NCBI GenBank assembly: GCA_032051265.1
Contig: DAMBYU010000002.1
Span: forward strand, 124,001-188,000
Length of the DNA: 64,000 bases
Source of the DNA: Dryocola sp032051265
GTDB lineage: Bacteria > Pseudomonadota > Gammaproteobacteria > Enterobacterales > Enterobacteriaceae
Direction: 5' to 3'
Below, one piece after another: positions 58,680 through 64,000 of the stretch. A model generated the notes under the pieces. The model was not told the origin of the DNA and did not search any database. It was given only the letters and a program-made list of their open reading frames with translations. Every line of letters begins with the position of its first letter. Positions within the stretch are counted from its first letter, which is position 1. The position numbers and the translations under genes were made by a program.

Positions 58680-60085
58680 TAGCGTTTCTCCTCAAGCCGG
58701 TCAGGCGCTGCCGAAAGCGGACGAGCCGGGGTGCCTTCAGTTGGATGGTCATCAAACGGCTGCGGGCCTTTTTTGATTAACCTGATCATATAGAGGTAAC
58801 CTACGCCGAACACGGAGGTATAAACCACCAGGAACGCCAGCAGGCTGATGCTCATCTGTAAGTCACCGCGCGCGGATACCGCGTCTCTGGTGCGCATCAG
58901 GCCATAGACCACCCAGGGCTGGCGGCCCATTTCGGTGGTTATCCAACCGGCCAGAATGGCAATCAGCCCCGCCGGTCCCATCCATAAAGCAAAATGCAGG
59001 AACGGTCGGCATTCATAAAGGCGGCGACGGTAACGCAGCCACAGGCTTGTCAGGCCAAGCAAAATCATCAGCATACCGAGGCCAACCATGATGCGAAATG
59101 ACCAGAACACCGTGGTTGAGCTCGGCCTGTCCTCTTTCGGAAACTCTTTTAAGGCCGGAACCTGTTTATCCAGGCTATGGGTGAGGATAAGGCTGCCCAG
59201 CGCCGGAATTTCCACCCCGAAGCGCGTGCGTTCCTGCTCCATATCAGGCCAGCCAAACAGCAGCAACGGCGTCGGCTCGCCCGGCACGTTTTCCCAGTGG
59301 CCTTCTATAGCCGCAATTTTTGCCGGCTGATGCTCCAGGGTATTCAGGCCGTGCATATCGCCGATTACCGCCTGTATGGGAGCAACGATAACCGCCATCC
59401 ACAGCGCCATAGAAAACATGGTCTTAATGGCCGGCGTTCTGTCACCGCGCAGCAGATGCCAGGCGGCAGAAGCCCCGACAAAAAAGGCGCTGCTGAGGAA
59501 GGCGGCAACGGACATATGCAGCAGACGATAAGGGAATGACGGGTTAAATATCACGGCAAACCAGTCCACCGGCACGACCTGGCCGTTAACGATTTCAAAC
59601 CCTTGCGGCGTCTGCATCCAGCTGTTGGAAGCCAGGATCCAGAACGTCGAGACCAGGGTGCCAAGCGCAACCATACAGGTGGCTAAAAAGTGCAGGCCAG
59701 GCCCGACGCGCTGCCAGCCAAACAGCATCACGCCAAGGAAACCGGCTTCGAGGAAGAACGCGGTCAGCACCTCGTACGTCAGCAGCGGGCCGGTAATACT
59801 CCCGGCAAATTGTGAAAAGCCGCTCCAGTTAGTGCCGAACTGATATGCCATCACCAGCCCGGATACCACGCCCATGCCAAAATTAACGGCAAAAATTTTT
59901 GACCAGAAATGGTAGAGCGAACGGTAAACAGGATTTTTTGATTTCAGCCATAGCCCTTCAAGCACCGCCAGATAGCTGGCAAGCCCGATGGTGATGGCGG
60001 GGAAAATAATGTGGAAGGAGATAGTAAAAGCGAACTGAATCCTTGCCAGGTGAAAAGCATCTAAACCAAACATATATAACCTCAC
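58679..60085 (-). CDS. Cyanide-insensitive cytochrome bd-type oxidase subunit I (CioA-like)
   Basis: 468 residues, shorter than CydA (522), as expected for the short-Q-loop CIO group. Haem ligand His in SFHIIFPAITIGL (His25, equivalent to CydA His19), and GFLGVMLFGWQRVGPGLHFLATCMVALGTLVSTFWILASNSWMQTP carries the conserved GWxR and the NSWMQTP active-site region. Glu residues in LLTYEVLTAFFLEAGF act in proton transfer. Quinol oxidation with oxygen reduction in the inner membrane; low cyanide sensitivity is known for CIO enzymes. Absent from this position in E. coli; divergent from ydcR. Confidence 0.95.
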   Translation of the reverse strand: MRLYMFGLDAFHLARIQFAFTISFHIIFPAITIGLASYLAVLEGLWLKSKNPVYRSLYHFWSKIFAVNFGMGVVSGLVMAYQFGTNWSGFSQFAGSITGPLLTYEVLTAFFLEAGFLGVMLFGWQRVGPGLHFLATCMVALGTLVSTFWILASNSWMQTPQGFEIVNGQVVPVDWFAVIFNPSFPYRLLHMSVAAFLSSAFFVGASAAWHLLRGDRTPAIKTMFSMALWMAVIVAPIQAVIGDMHGLNTLEHQPAKIAAIEGHWENVPGEPTPLLLFGWPDMEQERTRFGVEIPALGSLILTHSLDKQVPALKEFPKEDRPSSTTVFWSFRIMVGLGMLMILLGLTSLWLRYRRRLYECRPFLHFALWMGPAGLIAILAGWITTEMGRQPWVVYGLMRTRDAVSARGDLQMSISLLAFLVVYTSVFGVGYLYMIRLIKKGPQPFDDHPTEGTPARPLSAAPDRLEEKR

Positions 60086-60220
60086 GGCGCATAAACGACC
60101 CGGCTATGGTAGTCCCTCGCCTCAGTCAGGGTCAGAAACAGAAAACGCTTATTTGACTATAACAGTTCATAAAAAACGCGTATTTTTAACCGGGTGATAT
60201 AGTTACGGACAAGAGATTAA

Positions 60221-61633
60221 ATGAAAAAGTACCAGCGGCTGGCGCAACAAATTATAGACCAGATAGCTCTGGGGGTTTGGTTGCCCGGAGATCGCCTGCC
60301 GTCTTTACGCGAGCAGGTTGTACACAGCGGGATGAGTTTTATGACCGTGGGGCATGCGTACCAGGTGCTGGAGAGCCAGGGGGTGATTGTGGCTCGTCCT
60401 CAGTCTGGTTATTACGTTGCGCCGCGTCCGGTTACCCGCGCTACGCCTGCGCCGGTAAAGGTGATGCGCGACGAATCTGTGGACATCAATACCTATATTT
60501 TTGATGTTCTGCAGGCAAGCTGTGATGCCTCCGTGGTTCCCTTCGGCTCCGCTTTCCCCGACCCGCGCCTGTTTCCGCTGCGGCAGCTAAACCGATCGCT
60601 TGCCACGGTCAGCAAAACGGCTACGGCGATGAGCGTCATTGAAAACCTGCCGCCTGGCAACGAAGCCCTGCGCCACGCCATCGCTCGTCGCTATGCGCAG
60701 CAGGGGATGCAGGTTTCCCCCGATGAGATTGTTATCACCGCGGGCGCGCTGGAAGCGTTAAATCTCAGCCTGCAGGCCGTGACCGAGCCTGGCGACTGGG
60801 TGATAGTTGAAAATCCATGTTTTTACGGCGCGCTGCAGGCGCTGGAACGGCTACGCCTCAAGGCGCTTTCGGTTGCGACCGATGCGGTAAACGGCATCGA
60901 TCTTACGGCCCTGAAGCAGGCCCTGAACGATTATCCCGTTAAGGCGTGCTGGCTGATGACCAACAGCCAGAATCCGCTGGGCGTAACGCTGACGGCGGAG
61001 AAAAAACAGCAGCTTGTTTCGCTCCTGCAGGAACATAACGTCACGCTGATTGAGGATGATGTTTATAGCGAGCTGTATTATGGCCGCGAGCGTCCGTTGC
61101 CTGCCCGGGCCTGGGATGAGCAGGGGATAACGCTCCACTGCTCGTCGTTCTCTAAATGTCTTGTCGCGGGTTTTCGTATTGGTTGGGTTGCCGCAGGCAA
61201 ACATGCGCGGCGCATTCAACAGCTGCAGTTAATGAGTACGCTTTCCACCAGTTCGCCCATGCAGCTGGCGCTGGTGGATTATCTGGCGACCAGGCGCTAT
61301 GACACCCATCTGAAGCGTTTAAGAAGAGTGCTGGCTGAGCGTAAACAACAGGCCTGGCAGGCGCTACATACGCTTTTGCCTGCGGAGGTAAAGATCCATC
61401 GCAGCGAAAGCGGCTATTTTTTATGGATTGAACTCCCGGACTATATGGATGCCAGCCTGCTCAGCGAGCAGGCTATCGTGCATAAAATCAGTATCGCACC
61501 GGGAAAAATGTTTACCACCGGCCGCGCCTGGGACAACTGTTTTCGCCTGAATGCCTCATGGGCCTGGGGCGAAAGAGAGCAGCAGGCCGTATTGACGTTG
61601 TCACGTTTAATAGCGACGCAGCGCAAAGGGTAA
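60221..61633 (+). CDS. ydcR: YdcR, MocR-type GntR/aminotransferase regulator
   Basis: 470 residues. N-terminal GntR winged helix (about 1-70: MKKYQRLAQQIIDQIALGVWLPGDRLPSLREQ and SFMTVGHAYQVLESQGVIVARPQSGYYVAPR), linker, then a fold-type I aminotransferase-like domain (about 110-465). The PLP-lysine motif is SSFSKCLVAGFRIGW with the Lys of SK; NSQNPLGVTL and EDDVYSELYYG also bind the cofactor. E. coli YdcR is a MocR regulator next to ydcS in the ydcSTUV operon. The operon is separated here by the mop and VOC genes. Confidence 0.93.
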   Translation: MKKYQRLAQQIIDQIALGVWLPGDRLPSLREQVVHSGMSFMTVGHAYQVLESQGVIVARPQSGYYVAPRPVTRATPAPVKVMRDESVDINTYIFDVLQASCDASVVPFGSAFPDPRLFPLRQLNRSLATVSKTATAMSVIENLPPGNEALRHAIARRYAQQGMQVSPDEIVITAGALEALNLSLQAVTEPGDWVIVENPCFYGALQALERLRLKALSVATDAVNGIDLTALKQALNDYPVKACWLMTNSQNPLGVTLTAEKKQQLVSLLQEHNVTLIEDDVYSELYYGRERPLPARAWDEQGITLHCSSFSKCLVAGFRIGWVAAGKHARRIQQLQLMSTLSTSSPMQLALVDYLATRRYDTHLKRLRRVLAERKQQAWQALHTLLPAEVKIHRSESGYFLWIELPDYMDASLLSEQAIVHKISIAPGKMFTTGRAWDNCFRLNASWAWGEREQQAVLTLSRLIATQRKG

Positions 61634-61657
61634 AGAGGGGCAGCCAGATGCCGCCCG

Positions 61658-62089
61658 CTATTGCTTTTTCACCGCCAGCAAGACGGAAGAGGCCTTAATC
61701 AACACGGTTAAACGGCAGCCGTTCTTCAGCGCCATTTCATCGGCGGCTTCGTTAGTGATAATGGCGGTTAGCTCCGTACCGCCGTCAATGGAGACGCTTA
61801 CCGTGGTGTTTACCGCCCCCCTTAGCAGGGAAAGTACCGAACCCGGGAACTGGTTGCGCGCGGAAAACTGATAGCCGCAATCTTCGGTAGCCAGCGTGAC
61901 CCAGGGCGCTTTGATCAACGCAATCACTTCCTTGCCGGGTTGCAAATCCAGCGCTTCCACGCTGTTGCGCGTAACAATGGCTATCAGCTTACCGCCGCTG
62001 TTGAGAGCGATTTCTATTTCACCATTTACCGCGCCATCGGTAATGTTGCTGACTTTGCCGGTTAACTGGTTGCGAGAAGAGATGGTCAT
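61658..62089 (-). CDS. Molybdate-binding Mop protein (two TOBE/Mop domains)
   Basis: 143 residues with AGGAGG four bases before the ATG. Two Mop repeats: SRNQLTGKVSNITDGAVNGEIEI then VEALDLQPGKEVIALIKAPWVTLA (about 5-68), and ARNQFPGSVLSLLRGAVNTTVSVSIDGG then MALKNGCRLTVLIKASSVLLA (about 75-140). The N-G-V pattern and alternating strands match molbindin. It stores or buffers molybdate in the cytoplasm. Convergent with ydcR. Confidence 0.92.
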   Translation of the reverse strand: MTISSRNQLTGKVSNITDGAVNGEIEIALNSGGKLIAIVTRNSVEALDLQPGKEVIALIKAPWVTLATEDCGYQFSARNQFPGSVLSLLRGAVNTTVSVSIDGGTELTAIITNEAADEMALKNGCRLTVLIKASSVLLAVKKQ

Positions 62090-62131
62090 GGAGCCTCCTG
62101 AAGAATAAAAGTTAGTTTTAAGCGTAGAACA

Positions 62132-62518
62132 TCAGGATGTGATCTCAATCAGATTACCATCCGGATCGGCAATTACGGCTTCGTAAAAACCATCACCGGT
62201 CCAGCGAGCGGCATGAACCAGTGCGCCAGAGGGTTTGAGCGCTGCGGCCAGCCTGTCGACGGCCTCGACGGAGCCCAGGCTGATAGCGATATGCGCCCAG
62301 CCGGTACGATTATCTTCGCGAGGCGGCTTATCAACCAGGTCCGGCAGCGTCATCAGTTCAAGCGCCGGGCCATGCTCAAGGGTAACGAAGTGCGAGATAA
62401 ATCCCTCACGCCGTTTTGAATGATAAGCGTCACCCACGGTAGCGTTAAAATGCTCACGCCAGAAATGAGCGGCGCGATCCAGATCGTTGGTCCATAACGC
62501 GATATGAGCAACCTGCAT
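62132..62518 (-). CDS. VOC-family protein (glyoxalase/bleomycin-resistance/dioxygenase fold)
   Basis: 128 residues, one VOC domain. Starts QVAHIALWTNDLDRAAHFWREHF and contains FVTLEHGPALELM, HIAISLGSVEAVDRLAAAL and DGFYEAVIADPDGNLIEI; His5 and Glu near residues 57 and 126 are possible metal ligands. The family includes lactoylglutathione lyases and antibiotic-binding proteins; function cannot be assigned. GGAGG lies six bases before the ATG. Confidence 0.88.
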   Translation of the reverse strand: MQVAHIALWTNDLDRAAHFWREHFNATVGDAYHSKRREGFISHFVTLEHGPALELMTLPDLVDKPPREDNRTGWAHIAISLGSVEAVDRLAAALKPSGALVHAARWTGDGFYEAVIADPDGNLIEITS

Positions 62519-62556
62519 TTTCCACCTCCATCCATATGAAATTTTTATAATTACCC

Positions 62557-62586
62557 AAAAAAGACCGCTTACAGAAGCGGCGTCTT
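62557..62586 (-). terminator. Terminator-like hairpin upstream of the VOC gene
   Basis: On the minus strand, AAGAC GC CGCTT - CTGT - AAGCG GTCTT forms a 10-bp stem with a 2-base bulge, followed by six T residues (62562-62557). It ends 39 bases upstream of the VOC start codon, between divergent genes. It could be an attenuator for VOC or the end of a short RNA transcribed from the ydcS upstream region. Confidence 0.55.
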
Positions 62587-62817
62587 CATACGCTGTCTAC
62601 GCTTGAAAAACCCGCCATTACGGTACCCTGGACCAGCTAAATCTGCGAAGTGCCGCGACCATTTTTACTGCGCGGTCTATCACAACCTGATGAAATTTAC
62701 GCCTGCCGCCATGCTCGTCATATTGGCGCAGACTATTGTTTTTTTACGGGGATTTTTTGCTTCCGCGCTTATATCCAGGCGCGCGCCGCCTTTATCTTTC
62801 AGACAGGAGTACCAGCA

Positions 62818-63963
62818 ATGCGTACAAAACAGGCTCTGTGGACCCTTTCCTCCCTCTGTTTGACCGTGCTTTCAGCGCAGGCGGCGGGACTTCCCACGCA
62901 GATTGGCGAAGGCGAAGGGCAGGTAGATATTATCGCCTGGCCGGGTTACATCGAACGGGGCGATACCGATAAACAGTATGACTGGGTGACCGGGTTTGAG
63001 AAAGAAACCGGCTGCAAGGTGAATGTCAAAACGGCGGCCACCTCCGATGAGATGGTGAGCCTGATGGCGAAGGGCGGCTACGATCTGGTGACGGCCTCAG
63101 GCGACGCGTCGCTGCGCCTGATCATGGGAAAACGCGTGCAGCCGATTAACACAGCGCTTATCCCGAACTGGAAGGAAGTCGATCCGCGTCTCGAGAAAGG
63201 CTCCTGGTTTAACGTCGAGGGGAAAGTCTATGGCACGCCTTATCAGTGGGGGCCAAACCTGCTGATGTACAATACCAAAACGTTCCCGACGCCGCCGGAT
63301 AGCTGGGGCGTGGTGTTTGTTAAACAAAATCTGCCGGACGGCAAAACTAACCAGGGCCGCGTGCAGGCCTACGACGGCCCGATTTATATCGCGGATGCGG
63401 CGCTTTACCTCAAAGCTACTCAGCCGCAGCTTGGCATCAAAGATCCCTATCAGCTCACCGAAGAGCAATACCAGGCGGTCCTGAAAGTGCTGCGGGATCA
63501 ACATGCCCTGATCCATCGCTACTGGCATGATACCACCGTGCAGATGAGCGATTTCAAAAACGAGGGCGTAGTGGCCTCCAGCGCCTGGCCTTATCAGGCT
63601 AACGCTCTGAAAGCTGAAGGGCAGCCCATTGCCACCGTATTCCCGAAAGAAGGCGTCACCGGCTGGGCGGATACCACGATGCTGCACGCCGATGCGAAGC
63701 ATATGAACTGCGCCTATAAATGGATGAACTGGTCGCTGCAGCCAAAAGTTCAGGGGGACGTGGCGGCGTGGTTTGGCTCGCTGCCGGTTGTTGTTCAGGG
63801 GTGCAAAGCCAGCCAGCTTCTGGGCGAGAAAGGCTGTGAAACCAACGGCTACGACTTCTTCGACAAAATTATGTTCTGGAAAACACCGGTTGCCAACGGC
63901 GGTAAATTTGTCCCTTACAGCCGCTGGACGCAGGACTACATCGCCATTATGGGCGGCCGTTAA
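62818..63963 (+). CDS. ydcS: YdcS, ABC transporter periplasmic binding protein
   Basis: 381 residues, the E. coli YdcS length; AGGAG nine bases before ATG 62818 fixes the start, though the frame continues upstream. Signal peptide MRTKQALWTLSSLCLTVLSAQA, then mature AGLPTQIGEGEGQVDIIAWPGYIERGDT. Other landmarks: FEKETGCKVNVKTAATSDEMVSLMAKGGYDLVTASGDASLRL, GTPYQWGPNLLMYNTK, TGWADTTMLHADAKH and SLPVVVQGCK. The polyamine-type SBP family (PotD-like), a component of the YdcSTUV transporter; YdcS has also been reported as a PHB-related protein. First gene of the operon that continues out of the window. Confidence 0.95.
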   Translation: MRTKQALWTLSSLCLTVLSAQAAGLPTQIGEGEGQVDIIAWPGYIERGDTDKQYDWVTGFEKETGCKVNVKTAATSDEMVSLMAKGGYDLVTASGDASLRLIMGKRVQPINTALIPNWKEVDPRLEKGSWFNVEGKVYGTPYQWGPNLLMYNTKTFPTPPDSWGVVFVKQNLPDGKTNQGRVQAYDGPIYIADAALYLKATQPQLGIKDPYQLTEEQYQAVLKVLRDQHALIHRYWHDTTVQMSDFKNEGVVASSAWPYQANALKAEGQPIATVFPKEGVTGWADTTMLHADAKHMNCAYKWMNWSLQPKVQGDVAAWFGSLPVVVQGCKASQLLGEKGCETNGYDFFDKIMFWKTPVANGGKFVPYSRWTQDYIAIMGGR

Positions 63964-63977
63964 ACCCGGAGGTTGGG

Positions 63978-64000
63978 ATGTCTTACGCCGTTCAGTTTCA
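63978..64000 (+). CDS. ydcT: YdcT, ABC transporter ATP-binding protein, N-terminal fragment
   Basis: The ATG at 63978, with GGAGG five bases upstream, begins MSYAVQF before the window ends. The N-terminus and the position 14 bases after ydcS match ydcT of E. coli, but only seven codons are visible. Confidence 0.75.

Noticed and set aside
1..64000. Looked for tRNA/rRNA genes, insertion sequences, integrases, phage genes and CRISPR repeats
   Set aside because: No regularly spaced direct repeats, transposase motifs, tRNA cloverleaf or integrase signatures were seen; the accessory cassettes have no visible flanking mobile-element remains.

Overview
The window looks like chromosomal DNA of an Enterobacteriaceae bacterium of the Enterobacter/Lelliottia/Cedecea type; the genus cannot be fixed from sequence reading alone. 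The evidence is a backbone of genes recognisable from the E. coli aldA-ydc region: rimL end, ydcK, tehAB, aldA, yncE, gapC, cybB, frmRA, yncJ, nfrB-nfrA-ybcH, ydcR, and ydcS with the start of ydcT. No tRNA, rRNA, insertion sequence, phage gene or CRISPR array was seen.

Layout. 1-2823: rimL end, ydcK, tehAB. 2888-7456: a MarR-controlled tripartite efflux operon (MarR, 14-TM MFS pump, HlyD adaptor, NodT-type outer-membrane lipoprotein). 7537-9815: bestrophin-like yneE and a cobalamin-independent methionine-synthase-like gene. 9865-18952: a carbohydrate cluster with two sugar porters, an RbsD/FucU mutarotase, a PfkB kinase, an FGGY kinase and an FAD oxidase, divergent from a LsrF/FbaB-like aldolase and a YhfZ-type regulator. 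18988-20930: an ABC-F ATPase gene behind a 27-codon leader ORF with mutually exclusive RNA stems. 21013-27485: a LacI repressor, a YegT/NupG-type transporter, two Gfo/Idh/MocA oxidoreductases and a TIM-barrel isomerase, followed by an alpha/beta hydrolase. 27540-37654: a ribose-type ABC importer, DUF2291 lipoprotein, split transketolase, FGGY kinase and FucI/AraA-type isomerase under a SorC/DeoR-type regulator. 37875-40572: aldA and Fur-boxed yncE. 40707-45844: an AtsK/TauD-type dioxygenase gene carrying an apparent frameshift, plus a four-gene MalK-type ABC importer. 45856-51440: gapC, cybB, two uncharacterised small genes, frmRA, yncJ and a TetR/SMR efflux pair. 51744-57492: the NfrB/NfrA exopolysaccharide system. 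57538-60085: a cyanide-insensitive bd-type oxidase with a DUF2474 mini-subunit. 60221-64000: ydcR, a molybdate-binding Mop protein, a VOC protein, ydcS and the start of ydcT.

How the genes work together. Between the conserved backbone blocks lie several self-contained sugar or small-molecule uptake and catabolism cassettes. Each has its own importer, regulator and palindromic operators: 17061-17082 (probably YhfZ-like), 22078-22123 (LacI), and 32268-32279, 36515-36530 and 36664-36683 (SorC-like). The most unusual structure is upstream of the ABC-F gene. There a consensus Shine-Dalgarno site drives a short leader ORF whose last codons form one arm of a 1:2 / 2:3 / 3:4 stem switch, and arm 4 covers the ABC-F translation start. 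This is the logic of erm-type translational attenuation.
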